Assembly: GCF_001905445.1 (NCBI RefSeq)
Contig: NZ_LIVQ01000003.1
Span: forward strand, 559,445-623,444
Reading direction: 5' to 3'
Source of the DNA: Streptomyces sp. CB00455
GTDB taxonomy: Bacteria; Actinomycetota; Actinomycetes; Streptomycetales; Streptomycetaceae
Length of the DNA stretch: 64,000 nucleotides
Position 1 is the first letter of the stretch; each line of letters starts with the position of its first letter. Made by a program: the position numbers and the translations under genes. A model generated the notes under the pieces. The model saw only the letters and a program-made list of their open reading frames with translations. It ran no database searches and was not told the DNA's origin. Below, one piece after another: positions 17,397 to 27,420 of the stretch.

Positions 17397-18518
17397 TCAT
17401 GCCTCCGCGGTGGCACCCGCCAGTTCCAGGCGCTTGTTGCGGCGCAGCGAGGACCAGAAGGACCACGCGATCAGCACGACGCCGACGAGGCCGGTGATGA
17501 CCTCGTTGATCTCGTACTGGATGGTGACGAGCAGGAGCACGGCGAGGGCGCCGATGGCGTAGTGCGCGCCGTGCTCCAGGTAGACGTAGTCGTCGAGGGT
17601 GCCCTGGCGGACCAGGTAGACCGTCAGCGACCGGACGTACATGGCACCGATGCCGAGGCCGAGGGCCATGAGCACGATGTCGTTGGTGATGGCGAAGGCG
17701 CCGATGACCCCGTCGAAGGAGAAGGAGGCGTCGAGGACTTCGAGGTAAAGGAACATGAAGAACGCGGCCTTGCCGGCCATGACGACGGCCGGGACCGACG
17801 AGCCGGTCCGCTTGGCCTCTTCCTCCGCCTCGTGCTCGGCTTCCTCCTCTTCCTCCAGCTTGTTCTCGAAGTAGCCGGAGAGGCCGCCGACGATCATGTA
17901 GGTGATCAGGCCAAGGATGCCGGAGATCAGGACGGTCTGCGCCTTGTCCACGTGGACGCCGCCGTGCTGGTGGGCCTGGGTGGCGAAGGTCATCGAGGTG
18001 ACGACCAGGACGATCAGCGCGATGCACGCGGACAGCATGTCGACCTTGCCGAGCTTGGCGAGCGGGCGCTCCAGCCAGGCGAGCCACTTGATGTCGCGGT
18101 CCTCGAAGATGAAGTCGAGGAAGATCATCAGCAGGAACATGCCGCCGAAGGCAGCGATGGACGGGTGGGCGTCCGTGACCAGCTGCTCGTACATGTCCTT
18201 GTCGTTCATGGCCAGATCGACCGCGTCGATGGGCCCGATCTTGGCACTGATCGCGACGATCACGACGGGGAAGACCAGCCGCATGCCGAAGACCGCGATG
18301 AGCACGCCCACCGTGAGGAAGATCTTCTGCCAGAAGGCGTTCATCTTCTTCAGGATCCCGGCGTTGACCACCGCGTTGTCGAAGGACAGCGAGATCTCAA
18401 GGACGGTCAGGATCGCCACGACGCCGAATGCCTGCCACCCCCCGTAGAACACCGCTGCGACCAGACCGAGCGCAGTGATTGCGAACGACCAGCCGAAGGT
18501 TTTGAGAACCACTGGCAC
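17397..18518 (-). CDS. TerC-superfamily integral membrane protein (DUF475)
   Basis: 373 residues with about nine helices. Two copies of the TerC/LysE-like acidic signature are visible: LEISLSFDNAVVNAGIL (about 41-57) and LEVLDASFSFDGVIGAFA (about 255-272), each with FDN or FDG in a helix, as expected for metal handling. Between the halves is a strongly acidic cytosolic loop (KLEEEEEAEHEAEEEAKR). DUF475 proteins accompany TerD in actinobacterial stress loci. GTG 18518 starts 19 bases after the upstream terD stop; the ribosome site is weak, so translation may depend on terD. Confidence 0.9.
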   Translation of the reverse strand: MPVVLKTFGWSFAITALGLVAAVFYGGWQAFGVVAILTVLEISLSFDNAVVNAGILKKMNAFWQKIFLTVGVLIAVFGMRLVFPVVIVAISAKIGPIDAVDLAMNDKDMYEQLVTDAHPSIAAFGGMFLLMIFLDFIFEDRDIKWLAWLERPLAKLGKVDMLSACIALIVLVVTSMTFATQAHQHGGVHVDKAQTVLISGILGLITYMIVGGLSGYFENKLEEEEEAEHEAEEEAKRTGSSVPAVVMAGKAAFFMFLYLEVLDASFSFDGVIGAFAITNDIVLMALGLGIGAMYVRSLTVYLVRQGTLDDYVYLEHGAHYAIGALAVLLLVTIQYEINEVITGLVGVVLIAWSFWSSLRRNKRLELAGATAEA

Positions 18519-18537
18519 CCCATCGTCTTGTACGGCT

Positions 18538-19113
18538 TTACGAAACGTTGACCCCGAAGTCTAGAGCGATGCCCCGCAGGCCCGACGCGTACCCCTGCCC
18601 CACGGCCCGGAACTTCCATTCACCCCCGTACCGGTAGACCTCACCGAAGATCATCGCGGTCTCGCTGGAGGCGTCCTCGGAGAGGTCGTAGCGGGCCAGT
18701 TCCTGGCCGTCCGCCTGGTTCACCACGCGGATGAACGCGTTGCTGACCTGGCCGAAGCTCTGTCGGCGGCTGTCCGCGTCGTGGATCGAGACCGGAAAGA
18801 CGATCTTGTCCACGCGGTCGGGCACCTTGGTGAGGTCGATGATGATCGACTCGTCGTCGCCTTCACCCTCGCCGGTGAGGTTGTCCCCCGTGTGTTCGAC
18901 CGAACCCTCGGGGCTCGTGAGGTTGTTGTAGAAGACGAAGTACTCGTCCCCGAGCACGCGGCCGCTGTTGCACAGCAGCGCGCTGGCGTCGAGGTCGAAG
19001 TCCGCGCCCGTGGTCGAGCGCGCGTCCCATCCGAGGCCGATCAGGATGCGGGTGAGGTTCGGTGCGGCCTTGGACAGGGAGACATTGCCCCCCTTGGCGA
19101 GTGTGACGCCCAT
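18538..19113 (-). CDS. TerD family protein
   Basis: 191 residues, one TerD domain. [20 protein letters not shown] (about 27-46), [48 protein letters not shown] and [12 protein letters not shown] are the canonical calcium-site and beta-strand signatures. It is roughly three-quarters identical by eye to the next gene, so the pair is a tandem duplication. ATG 19113 has GGAGG 9 bases upstream. It lies 19 bases before the DUF475 gene and 105 bases after the other terD, on the same strand. Confidence 0.93.
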   Translation of the reverse strand: MGVTLAKGGNVSLSKAAPNLTRILIGLGWDARSTTGADFDLDASALLCNSGRVLGDEYFVFYNNLTSPEGSVEHTGDNLTGEGEGDDESIIIDLTKVPDRVDKIVFPVSIHDADSRRQSFGQVSNAFIRVVNQADGQELARYDLSEDASSETAMIFGEVYRYGGEWKFRAVGQGYASGLRGIALDFGVNVS

Positions 19114-19218
19114 GTTGTGGTCCTCCCCGGACGACGGTGTGGCGGCGTGGCGGCCGTAAAGCCGGTCCGGCGCCGTACACACAGTGCACGGCGCCGGACG
19201 GATGTACTGCTGGCGGAA

Positions 19219-19794
19219 TCAGACGTTGACGCCGAAGTCCTGGGCGATGCCGCGCAGGCCCGAGGCGTAGCCCTGGCCGATGGCGCGGAACTTCCACTCG
19301 GCGCCGTTGCGGTACAGCTCGCCGAAGACCATGGCGGTCTCGGTCGAGGCGTCCTCGGAGAGGTCGTAGCGGGCGAGCTCGCTGTTGTCGGCCTGGTTCA
19401 CGACGCGGATGTAGGCGTTGCGGACCTGGCCGAAGCTCTGCTGGCGGCTCTCGGCCTCGTAGATCGACACCGGGAAGACGATCTTGGCGACATCGGCCGG
19501 GACGCCGGCGAGGTTGACCTTGATCGCCTCGTCGTCGCCCTCGCCCTCACCGGTGGTGTTGTCACCGGTGTGCTCGACCGAGCCGTCCGGGCTCTTGAGG
19601 TTGTTGAAGAAGACGAAGTTCGCGTCGCTGGCGACCTTGCCCTGGTCGTTGGTCAGGATCGCGCTGGCGTCGAGGTCGAAGTCGACACCGGTGGTGGTGC
19701 GAGCATCCCAGCCGAGACCGACGATGACCGCCGTCAGGTTGGGCGCGGCCTTGGTCAGCGAGACGTTGCCGCCCTTGCTGAGGCTGACTCCCAC
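19219..19794 (-). CDS. TerD family protein (tandem paralogue)
   Basis: 191 residues with the same complete TerD domain: [68 protein letters not shown]. It is the promoter-proximal member of a terD-terD-DUF475 transcription unit. GTG 19794 follows GGAGGACCC. TAGGAT at 19889-19894 (minus strand) is a possible -10 element about 95 bases upstream. Confidence 0.93.
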   Translation of the reverse strand: MGVSLSKGGNVSLTKAAPNLTAVIVGLGWDARTTTGVDFDLDASAILTNDQGKVASDANFVFFNNLKSPDGSVEHTGDNTTGEGEGDDEAIKVNLAGVPADVAKIVFPVSIYEAESRQQSFGQVRNAYIRVVNQADNSELARYDLSEDASTETAMVFGELYRNGAEWKFRAIGQGYASGLRGIAQDFGVNV

Positions 19795-19946
19795 GGGTCC
19801 TCCATTGGTGTTGGTGTGGGGCGGTGCCCCCGTCGTGCAGGAGCCCTACCGGCGATGGCCGGAGGAGCTACCGGATCAACGTTCCGATCCTAGTGACGGG
19901 TTCCCGCCCGCAGACGGTTTTCGCAGCGAACTGCGCGGTGCGGGTC

Positions 19947-20405
19947 TCAGAGGCTGTCGAGGGCCTTGATGTACTCGTTCAGGTCACGGGCGTCGGGCAG
20001 GCCGTTGACGACCGTCCAGCGAACCACGCCGTCCCTGTCGATGATGAAGGTGCCGCGGACCGCGCAGCCCTTCTCCTCGTCGAAGACGCCGTAGGCGCGG
20101 GAGGTCTCGCCGTGCGGCCAGAAGTCCGACAGCAGCGGGTACTCCAGGCCCTCCTGCTCCCCGAAAACCCTCAGGGTCGGCACGGAGTCGTTCGAGACCG
20201 CCAGGAGCTGGACCTGGTCGTTCTGGAAGCGCGGCAGCTGATCGCGCAGCTCGCACAGCTCGCCGGTGCAGACGCCGGTGAAGGCGAAGGGGTAGAAGAG
20301 GAGCACCACGGCCTTCTCCCCCCGGAAGTCGGACAGCCGCACGGTGGCGCCGTGGTTGTCCTTGAGCTCGAAGTCCGGGGCCTTGTCGCCGACCTCGATC
20401 GCCAT
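19947..20405 (-). CDS. ahpE: AhpE-type 1-Cys peroxiredoxin
   Basis: 152 residues, thioredoxin fold. [20 protein letters not shown] holds the peroxidatic Cys46 in a PxxxTxxC-type context, with a second Cys at 51. The length matches actinobacterial AhpE. It reduces hydroperoxides and peroxynitrite in the cytosol. ATG 20405 is preferred over ATG 20414 because GAAGGG is 10 bases upstream of the former and only 1 base from the latter. It is downstream of DUF3052 on the same strand, but a terminator lies between them. Confidence 0.88.
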   Translation of the reverse strand: MAIEVGDKAPDFELKDNHGATVRLSDFRGEKAVVLLFYPFAFTGVCTGELCELRDQLPRFQNDQVQLLAVSNDSVPTLRVFGEQEGLEYPLLSDFWPHGETSRAYGVFDEEKGCAVRGTFIIDRDGVVRWTVVNGLPDARDLNEYIKALDSL

Positions 20406-20501
20406 CTGTCGCATCCCTTCGTTCCTGCATCCCTGCGTTGGGCTGTTCGGGTGAAGCCGAGTCTAGAGAGCCCAGCCTAGAAGTGCCGGGGGCGGGAACG
20501 C

Positions 20502-20535
20502 GCACACCCCGCCGACCGGGGTCGGCGGGGTGTGC
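20502..20535 (-). terminator. terminator after the DUF3052 gene
   Basis: A perfect 16-bp inverted repeat (GCACACCCCGCCGACC and its complement) with a 2-base centre, 30 bases past the DUF3052 stop. Confidence 0.8.
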
Positions 20536-20565
20536 ACATGTGTCCGCTCGGATGCGGGGCGCGGC

Positions 20566-20994
20566 TCAGCGCTTGGACTTGACGGCGGTCTTGGGCGTCA
20601 CCAGCTTGGTGGCGCCCCACTCCTTGCCCACGGGAAGACCCTTGGCCAGCGAGAGGCCGGCGGTCTCTGCGGCTTCCTTGATGTCGCTCGCCTCGACGTA
20701 GCCGGGGCGGCCCGTCTTGGGGGTCAGCAGCAGGATCAGTGCGCCGTCCTCGATCAGCTCGGTGGCATCGACCAGTACGTCCGCCAGGTCGCCGTCGTCC
20801 TCCCGGAACCACAGCAGCACGGCGTCCGCGACGTCGTCGTAGTCTTCGTCGACGAGATCGCCGACGAGCTCATCAACGACATCACGGAATTCCTGATCGA
20901 CGTCGTCGTCGTAGCCGATCTCCTGGACCACCTGTTCGGACTGGAAACCCAGCCGGGCGGCCAGGTTCTCCGCGTGGTCCGCGGTCGCGCTCAC
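20566..20994 (-). CDS. DUF3052 family protein
   Basis: 142 residues, acidic. [20 protein letters not shown] is the conserved DUF3052 opening, followed by [18 protein letters not shown] and [20 protein letters not shown], and a basic C-terminus (KSKR). The family is actinobacterial and of unknown function; its position divergent from aceE is a familiar Streptomyces arrangement. GTG 20994 is chosen because AGGAGG is 5 bases upstream. ATG 21012 would overlap that site. Confidence 0.87.
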   Translation of the reverse strand: MSATADHAENLAARLGFQSEQVVQEIGYDDDVDQEFRDVVDELVGDLVDEDYDDVADAVLLWFREDDGDLADVLVDATELIEDGALILLLTPKTGRPGYVEASDIKEAAETAGLSLAKGLPVGKEWGATKLVTPKTAVKSKR

Positions 20995-21431
20995 GGGGTG
21001 CCTCCTGCTCATGTTCGGTGAATGTCTTCGGCGGCGCGCGTACGCGCAGCATTGGACGTAGTCCACACGGGCGGGGCGGATCGCGCAAGTACCCGGCCGC
21101 CGAGACCGCCGAAACGGTGACGATTGCGGCCGTCTCGCCGCAACCTCCCGTCTCCCCGTATGCACCCTTCGTGATTCATCCCACACCATTTCGGTTCTTT
21201 CGGTACCGCTTGGGGGCCTTCCTGCCTGTTCGAGGGGCGAACGTGCTTACGGATGGGTTGGCGGTCTTGGGCGTAGGGTGGCGAGCGGCCGACCGCCTCC
21301 GCCCCCCTGCCCTGCGCAACCCTGCCGAATCCGGGGATTACCCAGGGGTAGAGATGACGATTGCGGCCGGGCGTAAGACCATGGGAGGCGGCGTACCCGA
21401 GGCACGACTCCCCCGACAGCGAAGGAACAGC
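20995..21431. promoter_or_regulatory. divergent control region of DUF3052 and aceE
   Basis: 437 bases without a gene. It contains a perfect 15-bp direct repeat, TGACGATTGCGGCCG, at 21118-21132 and 21355-21369. The second copy is 63 bases before the aceE start. The spacing and strand suggest a paired protein-binding site. Promoter elements are not clear by eye. Confidence 0.5.
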
Positions 21432-24164
21432 GTGGCTTCCGCATCCGATCGCAATCCGATCATCATTGGCGGCCTGCCGAGTCAGGTCCCGGACTTCGAT
21501 CCGGAAGAGACGCAGGAGTGGCTCGACTCCCTGGACGCCGCCGTCGACGAGCGGGGCCGTGAACGCGCCCGCTACCTGATGCTGCGGCTGATCGAGCGGG
21601 CGCGCGAGAAGCGCGTGGCCGTGCCCGAGATGCGCAGCACGGACTACGTCAACACGATCGCCACCAAGGACGAGCCGTTCTTCCCCGGCAACGAGGAGAT
21701 CGAGCGCAAGGTCCTCAACGCCACGCGGTGGAACGCGGCCGTCATGGTCTCGCGCGCCCAGCGCCCGGGCATCGGGGTCGGCGGTCACATCGCCACCTTC
21801 GCCTCCTCCGCCTCCCTCTACGACGTGGGCTTCAACCACTTCTTCCGGGGCAAGGACGAGGGCGACGGCGGCGACCAGATCTTCTTCCAGGGCCACGCCT
21901 CCCCCGGCATCTACGCCCGCGCCTACCTCCTGGACCGGCTTTCCGAGCAGCAGCTCGACGCGTTCCGGCAGGAGAAGTCGAAGGCGCCGTACGGCCTGTC
22001 CAGCTACCCGCACCCGCGGCTGATGCCGGACTTCTGGGAGTTCCCGACCGTCTCGATGGGCCTCGGCCCGCTCGGTGCGATCTACCAGGCGCGGATGAAC
22101 CGCTACATGGAGGCGCGCGGCATCGCGGACACCTCCAAGTCCCACGTCTGGGCGTACCTGGGCGACGGCGAGATGGACGAGCCGGAGTCGCTCGGCCAGC
22201 TGTCCATCGCCGCCCGCGAGGGCCTGGACAACCTGACCTTCGTCGTCAACTGCAACCTCCAGCGGCTCGACGGCCCGGTACGCGGCAACGGCAAGATCAT
22301 CCAGGAGCTGGAGTCGCAGTTCCGCGGCGCCGGCTGGAACGTCATCAAGCTGATCTGGGACCGTTCCTGGGACCCGCTGCTGGCCCAGGACCGCGACGGC
22401 ATCCTGGTCAACAAGATGAACACCACCCCCGACGGGCAGTTCCAGACCTACGCCACCGAGTCGGGCGCGTACATCCGCGAGCACTTCTTCGGGGACGACC
22501 AGCGGCTGCGCGCGATGGTCGAGAACATGAGCGACTACCAGATCCAGCACCTGGGCCGCGGCGGCCACGACCACAAGAAGGTCTACGCCGCCTACGCCGC
22601 GGCCAAGGCCCACAAGGGCCAGCCGACGGTGATCCTGGCGCAGACGGTCAAGGGCTGGACGCTCGGTCCGAACTTCGAGGGCCGCAACGCGACGCACCAG
22701 ATGAAGAAGCTGACGGTCGACGACCTCAAGCGCTTCCGGGACCGCCTGCACATCCCGATCACGGACCAGCAGCTGGAGAACGGCGCGCCGCCGTACTACC
22801 ACCCCGGCCGCAACTCGCCGGAGATCCAGTACATGCACGACCAGCGCAACGCGCACGGGGGTTACGTGCCGACCCGCGTGGTCCGCGCGAAGCCGCTGCA
22901 GCTGCCGGACGACAAGGCGTACGCGGCCGCCAAGAAGGGCTCGGGACAGCAGTCGATCGCCACGACCATGGCCTTCGTCCGCATCCTGAAGGACCTGATG
23001 CGGGACAAGGAGATCGGCAAGCGCTTCGTGCTGATCGCGCCCGACGAGTACCGCACCTTCGGTATGGACGCCTTCTTCCCGAGCGCCAAGATCTACAACC
23101 CGCTGGGCCAGCAGTACGAGGCGGTCGACCGCGACCTGCTGCTCGCGTACAAGGAGTCGCCGACCGGGCAGATGCTGCACGACGGCATCTCGGAGGCGGG
23201 CTGCACGGCCTCGCTCATCGCCGCGGGTTCGGCCTACGCGACGCACGGCGAGCCGCTGATCCCGGTCTACGTCTTCTACTCGATGTTCGGTTTCCAGCGC
23301 ACCGGTGACCAGTTCTGGCAGATGGCCGACCAGCTGGCGCGCGGTTTCGTCCTCGGCGCGACCGCCGGCCGGACCACCCTGACGGGTGAGGGCCTCCAGC
23401 ACGCCGACGGCCACTCCCAGCTGCTGGCCTCGACGAACCCGGGCTGTGTCGCCTACGACCCGGCCTACGGCTACGAGATCGCGCACATCGTCCAGGACGG
23501 CCTGCGCCGGATGTACGGTCCCGACGCCGAGGACGTCTTCTACTACCTGACCGTCTACAACGAGCCGATCCAGCACCCGGCCGAGCCGGCGGACGTGGAC
23601 GTGGACGGCATCTTGCGGGGCATCCACCGGGTGTCGGCGGGCACGGCGGGCACCATCGGGGCGCAGATCATGGCGTCGGGCGTGGCGGTGCCGTGGGCGC
23701 TGGAGGCGCAGCGGATCCTCGCGGCGGACTGGAACGTCAAGGCGGACGTGTGGTCGGCGACCTCCTGGAACGAGCTGCGGCGCGAGGCCGTGGCGGTCGA
23801 GGAGCACAACCTGCTGCACCCGGAGGAGGAGCAGCGCGTCCCGTACGTGACGCGCAAGCTGTCCGGGGCGGAGGGTCCCTTCGTGGCGGTGTCCGACTGG
23901 ATGCGTTCGGTGCCGGACCAGATCGCGCGCTGGGTGCCCGGCCCCTACACCTCGCTGGGTGCGGACGGCTTCGGCTTCGCGGACACCCGCGGTGCGGCCC
24001 GGCGCTTCTTCCACATCGACGCCCAGTCGGTGGTCCTGGCGACGCTCACCGAGCTGGCCAAGGCCGGTCGGATCGACCGTTCGGTGCTGAAGCAGGCCGT
24101 CGACCGCTACCAGCTGCTGGACGTCACGGCGGCGGACCCGGGCGCGGCCGGCGGCGACGCGTAG
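21432..24164 (+). CDS. aceE: pyruvate dehydrogenase E1 component, homodimeric type
   Basis: 910 residues. The thiamine-diphosphate motif starts at [10 protein letters not shown] (about 244) and ends with [11 protein letters not shown] (about 271). The transketolase-like middle and C-terminal domains are complete ([30 protein letters not shown]). It decarboxylates pyruvate and passes the acetyl group to lipoyl E2, feeding acetyl-CoA to the TCA cycle and fatty-acid synthesis. No E2 or E3 genes are adjacent, which is usual for actinobacteria. GTG 21432 is chosen because GAAGGA is 6 bases upstream and the protein then starts at the usual [14 protein letters not shown]. It is followed by a strong terminator. 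Confidence 0.96.
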   Translation: MASASDRNPIIIGGLPSQVPDFDPEETQEWLDSLDAAVDERGRERARYLMLRLIERAREKRVAVPEMRSTDYVNTIATKDEPFFPGNEEIERKVLNATRWNAAVMVSRAQRPGIGVGGHIATFASSASLYDVGFNHFFRGKDEGDGGDQIFFQGHASPGIYARAYLLDRLSEQQLDAFRQEKSKAPYGLSSYPHPRLMPDFWEFPTVSMGLGPLGAIYQARMNRYMEARGIADTSKSHVWAYLGDGEMDEPESLGQLSIAAREGLDNLTFVVNCNLQRLDGPVRGNGKIIQELESQFRGAGWNVIKLIWDRSWDPLLAQDRDGILVNKMNTTPDGQFQTYATESGAYIREHFFGDDQRLRAMVENMSDYQIQHLGRGGHDHKKVYAAYAAAKAHKGQPTVILAQTVKGWTLGPNFEGRNATHQMKKLTVDDLKRFRDRLHIPITDQQLENGAPPYYHPGRNSPEIQYMHDQRNAHGGYVPTRVVRAKPLQLPDDKAYAAAKKGSGQQSIATTMAFVRILKDLMRDKEIGKRFVLIAPDEYRTFGMDAFFPSAKIYNPLGQQYEAVDRDLLLAYKESPTGQMLHDGISEAGCTASLIAAGSAYATHGEPLIPVYVFYSMFGFQRTGDQFWQMADQLARGFVLGATAGRTTLTGEGLQHADGHSQLLASTNPGCVAYDPAYGYEIAHIVQDGLRRMYGPDAEDVFYYLTVYNEPIQHPAEPADVDVDGILRGIHRVSAGTAGTIGAQIMASGVAVPWALEAQRILAADWNVKADVWSATSWNELRREAVAVEEHNLLHPEEEQRVPYVTRKLSGAEGPFVAVSDWMRSVPDQIARWVPGPYTSLGADGFGFADTRGAARRFFHIDAQSVVLATLTELAKAGRIDRSVLKQAVDRYQLLDVTAADPGAAGGDA

Positions 24165-24234
24165 CCGCTGCGCGGGGCCAAGTCCGGGTCCGCCGGGGCA
24201 CCACCCGGACGGATCCCGGACCTCCCCGGTGTGT

Positions 24235-24274
24235 GCCGGTACCCCGGCGGGCCACGGCCCGCCGGGGTACCGGC
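24235..24274 (+). terminator. aceE terminator hairpin
   Basis: A perfect 19-bp inverted repeat (GCCGGTACCCCGGCGGGCC and complement) with a tiny loop, 70 bases after the aceE stop. Confidence 0.85.
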
Positions 24275-24359
24275 GTTCCGGGGCCGGCCGAGGGGGCGCG
24301 GGCCGCCGGCGGAGCCGCCGGGGCCCACTGCCCTTTACGTCTTCCTTACGATGCTGCGC

Positions 24360-25139
24360 ATGAAGGAAACCTCCCGCCAGCGTCTTTGGGAGCGGCGGAG
24401 CCAGACTCCGCTGCTCGTCCTCGCCGTGGCCTTCGCCGTCGCGTACGCCGTGCCGATCGTCGCCCCCGACGCTGCGCCGCCGGTGCACCGGGCGTGCACG
24501 GCCACCGAGTGGACGGTGTGGGCGGCCTTCGCCGCGGACTACCTCGTACGGCTGGCGCTGTCGCCGGCGCGCCGGGCTTTCGTGCGGACCCACTGGATGG
24601 ACCTGGCGGCGGTGGTGCTGCCGATGATCCAGCCGCTGCGGCTGCTGCGGCTGGTGGCGACCTTGATGCTGGTGGGGCGGCGGGCCAAGATGGCTCCGCA
24701 GATCCGGCTGACGACGTACGTGGCCGGGGCGGTGGTGGGTCTGCTGATGTTCGGTTCCCTGGCGGTGCTGAGCGTGGAGCGGGACGCCCCCCACGGGAAC
24801 ATCAGGAACCTGGGCGATGCGGTGTGGTGGTCCTTCACCACCATGACGACGGTCGGGTACGGCGACCACTCGCCCACCACCGGTCTCGGCCGGGTGCTGG
24901 CCGTCGGGCTGATGCTGTCGGGAATCGCGCTGCTCGGTGTGGTGACCGCCAACATCGCCGCCTGGTTCATTGCCCGTTTCGAGCGGGACGACCAGGTGGA
25001 GCGGCTCCAGCTGGCGGCGATCCAGGAGCTGCACGCCGAGGTGCGGGCCCTGCGCGCCGAGGTCGCCCGGCTGGGCGTCCGGCCGGACGGCCGGCCGGAT
25101 GCCCCGGCGGCGCTGGAGGCTACCGCTCCCACACCTTGA
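24360..25139 (+). CDS. potassium channel, voltage-gated-channel-like
   Basis: 259 residues. Helices S1-S4-like come first, the fourth with spaced Arg (LRLLRLVATLMLVGRRAK). S5 follows, then pore helix WWSFTTMTTVGYGDHSP with the K+ selectivity filter TVGYG (about residue 163), S6 and a short C-terminal coiled coil (RLQLAAIQELHAEVRALRAE) that probably tetramerises. ATG 24360 is chosen because TACGAT ends 7 bases upstream, typical of a leaderless transcript; ATG 24351 is also in frame. Its last 20 bases overlap the 3' end of the convergent inhibitor gene. Confidence 0.88.
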   Translation: MKETSRQRLWERRSQTPLLVLAVAFAVAYAVPIVAPDAAPPVHRACTATEWTVWAAFAADYLVRLALSPARRAFVRTHWMDLAAVVLPMIQPLRLLRLVATLMLVGRRAKMAPQIRLTTYVAGAVVGLLMFGSLAVLSVERDAPHGNIRNLGDAVWWSFTTMTTVGYGDHSPTTGLGRVLAVGLMLSGIALLGVVTANIAAWFIARFERDDQVERLQLAAIQELHAEVRALRAEVARLGVRPDGRPDAPAALEATAPTP

Positions 25140-25500
25140 ACGCCCTTACCTGGTAGGGCGACTGGGGCAGCCAGACCCCGTCGCCCGGGTAGGTCTGGAA
25201 CTCGCCGGTCTCGGCGCACTCGGCCGACTGGTAGGTGGTGACCGGGCGCCCGGTGCGGTTGACGAGGGACTGCGCGCTGGTTCCGGCGGGCAGCGCGGTG
25301 CAGCTGTTGATGTCCAAGGTGCTCAGTTCGTGGGTGTGGCGGGTGCCCTTGAACTCCGGTTTCGCCCACAGGCACAGCTGTCCCGTCGCGCAGGCCCCGA
25401 GGGTCGGCGGGCCCGCGGCGTGTGCGGTCGCGGCAGTGCCCGGGATGAGAGCGGTGGCGGCCAGGACGGTGGCGGCGAGCACGGTGGTACACGTACGCAT
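25120..25500 (-). CDS. secreted peptidase-inhibitor family I36 protein
   Basis: 126 residues. A Sec signal peptide is cut near AHA/AGPP (about 28). The mature domain has ACATGQLCLWAKPEFKGTRH, NSCTALPAGTSAQSLVNR and QSAECAETGEFQTYPGDGVW: four cysteines and the beta/gamma-crystallin-like pattern of the I36 (SMI-like) metalloprotease-inhibitor family. It may protect against or regulate secreted proteases. ATG 25500 has AAGGAG 7 bases upstream. It overlaps the channel gene tail-to-tail by 20 bases. Confidence 0.8.
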   Translation of the reverse strand: MRTCTTVLAATVLAATALIPGTAATAHAAGPPTLGACATGQLCLWAKPEFKGTRHTHELSTLDINSCTALPAGTSAQSLVNRTGRPVTTYQSAECAETGEFQTYPGDGVWLPQSPYQVRAFKVWER

Positions 25501-25621
25501 GACGGGTCAACTCCTTGTGGACGTGGGGCGCTCCGGAGGATTCCGCAACGCCATCGAGACCACGCTGACCTGCGATGACGGGTGGGCGGAAGGGGCCGGG
25601 GGCGGGTCCACCCTGATAGGC

Positions 25622-25655
25622 GACAGCCCCGCCGGAACTTTCCGGCGGGGCTGTC
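25622..25655 (-). terminator. terminator of the DHA2 efflux gene
   Basis: The 15-base arms GACAGCCCCGCCGGA/TCCGGCGGGGCTGTC are perfect. It lies 56 bases past the efflux-pump stop. Confidence 0.85.
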
Positions 25656-25710
25656 GTGGCTGTGGAGTTGACGCTTCCGGGGTGGTGCGGCCGGCCCCGG
25701 CGCGCGCGTT

Positions 25711-27303
25711 CTAGACGTGCGCCGCGCCCGCTCCCGCGGGGGCGTTCTCGCCGCCCTTGGTGAAGCAGGCGACGACGGCGGCGAGGACCGCGACGACGCC
25801 CGCGACGGTGAAGGCCGTGCCCATGCCGGAGACGAAGGTGTCGTGCGCGACCTTGGTGACGGCCTGCACCACGGGTTCGGGGGCGCCGGGCGGGACGGGG
25901 GCGATGCCGACCTGGATGCCCTTTTCGGCGAGGTCCGTCTGCTCGGGGGTGAGCTCGGGCAGCCGGGCCGCACGCCAGTTGTCCCCGAACGAGTTGCCGA
26001 CGGCGGCGGCCATGACCGCTCCGAGGACGGCGGTGCCGAGGCTGCCGCCCACCTGCATGGCGGCCTGCTGGAGCCCGCCGGCGACGCCGGACAGCTCCAG
26101 CGGGGCGTTGCCGACGATGACCTCGGTGGCGCCGACCATGACGGGCGCGAGGCCGAGGCCCAGCAGGGCGAACCAGAGCGACATGGTGAGGGTGCCGGTG
26201 TCCGGGGTGAGGTGGGCCATCCCGAAGCAGGCGACGGCGGTGGCGACCATGCCGGCGACGAGCGGGACCCGCGGCCCGATCTTGGTGATCGCAGCTCCGG
26301 CGAGCGGCGAGCCGATGATCATCATGCCGGTCAGCGGGAGCAGGTGCAGGCCGCTGTCGACGGGGCTCATGCCGTGCACGTTCTGCAGGTAGAAGGTGAC
26401 GAAGAACAGGCCGCCCATGAAGGCGAAGGCCATCAGCACCATCAGCACCGTGCCGGCGGACAGCGGCAGCGAGCGGAACATCCCCAGCGGGATGAGGGGT
26501 TCGGCGACCGTGCTCTCCCAGACGGTGAAGAGCGCGAAGCAGAGCACGGAGACGGCGAGGAAGGCCAGGGTCTTCCCGTCGCCCCAGCCCCATTCCGCAG
26601 CCTTGATGAGGGCCCAGATGAGGGAGAACATCGCGGCCGACAGCAGCAGGATGCCGACGACGTCGAAGGAGCGCGGGGCGTTCTCGGCGCGGTGGTCGAC
26701 CAGGATGAACAGGCCGAAGAGCAGCGCTATGACGCCGACGGGCACGTTGATGAAGAAGACGGACTGCCAGCTGACGTGCTCCACGAGCAGGCCGCCGACG
26801 ATGGGCCCCGCGGCGGTGGAGGCCCCGATGACCATGCCCCAGATGCCGATGGCCATGTTGAGCTTCCCGGCCGGGAAGGTGGCGCGCAGCAGTCCGAGTG
26901 CGGCGGGCATCAGCAGGGCGCCGAAGAGGCCCTGTGCGACGCGGAAGCCGATGACGAGCTCGACGCCGGTGGACAGGCCGATCGCGGCGGAGGACAGGCC
27001 GAAGCCCGCGATGCCGATGAGGAAGGTCTGCCGGTGGCCGAAGCGGTCGCCGAGCTTGCCCGCGGTGATCAGCGAGACCGCGAGGGCCAGCAGGTAGCCA
27101 TTGGTGATCCACTGCACGTCGGCGAGGGAGGCGCGGAGGTCCTTTTGGATCGCGGGATTGGCGACCGCGACGATCGTGCCGTCGAGGGTGACCATCATGA
27201 CCCCGATCGCCACGGCGAAGAGGGTCAGCCAGGGGTGACCGCGGAGCCCTGAGCGAGCCGGGGCCGGGCCGGAGCCCTTGACGAGGGTGATCTGACTAGT
27301 CAT
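25711..27303 (-). CDS. MFS efflux transporter, DHA2 (EmrB/QacA) family
   Basis: 530 residues with 14 helices. MVTLDGTIVAVANPAIQKDL (helix 1), GKLGDRFGHRQTF (motif A), GFRVAQGLFGALLMPAALGL (motif B region) and VGPIVGGLL-type motif C (AAGPIVGGLLVEH) identify a drug:H+ antiporter of the DHA2 group. It exports hydrophobic or cationic toxic compounds; the substrate is not predictable. ATG 27303 faces a divergent TetR gene across a 117-base gap with palindromes, a standard self-contained resistance pair. Confidence 0.92.
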   Translation of the reverse strand: MTSQITLVKGSGPAPARSGLRGHPWLTLFAVAIGVMMVTLDGTIVAVANPAIQKDLRASLADVQWITNGYLLALAVSLITAGKLGDRFGHRQTFLIGIAGFGLSSAAIGLSTGVELVIGFRVAQGLFGALLMPAALGLLRATFPAGKLNMAIGIWGMVIGASTAAGPIVGGLLVEHVSWQSVFFINVPVGVIALLFGLFILVDHRAENAPRSFDVVGILLLSAAMFSLIWALIKAAEWGWGDGKTLAFLAVSVLCFALFTVWESTVAEPLIPLGMFRSLPLSAGTVLMVLMAFAFMGGLFFVTFYLQNVHGMSPVDSGLHLLPLTGMMIIGSPLAGAAITKIGPRVPLVAGMVATAVACFGMAHLTPDTGTLTMSLWFALLGLGLAPVMVGATEVIVGNAPLELSGVAGGLQQAAMQVGGSLGTAVLGAVMAAAVGNSFGDNWRAARLPELTPEQTDLAEKGIQVGIAPVPPGAPEPVVQAVTKVAHDTFVSGMGTAFTVAGVVAVLAAVVACFTKGGENAPAGAGAAHV

Positions 27304-27351
27304 GAGATCAGGCTAGTGACAGCGACTGACAGTTCACAGACGGCTTAGCGC

Positions 27352-27364
27352 GACAGCCGCTGTC
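27352..27364. promoter_or_regulatory. candidate TetR operator between efflux pump and regulator
   Basis: GACAGC-C-GCTGTC is a perfect 6+1+6 palindrome. It is nested with a wider inverted pair CTGACAG (27326-27332) and CTGTCAG (27360-27366). Several extra GACAG half-sites occur in the same 117-base divergent gap. Confidence 0.55.
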
Positions 27365-27420
27365 AGGTGGGTCACAGGTAGCCTGACCGCTCACTCTGCG
27401 TCAGAAAGGGGCCTTTCGAG

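Noticed and set aside
21009..25034. An apparent 1341-codon minus-strand reading frame opposite aceE
   Set aside because: It is the GC3 mirror of a highly conserved gene: no domain, no ribosome site, and low-complexity Arg/His/Val composition. Similar long shadows opposite fabD-fabF, the GH3 gene and the StiP gene were dropped for the same reason.
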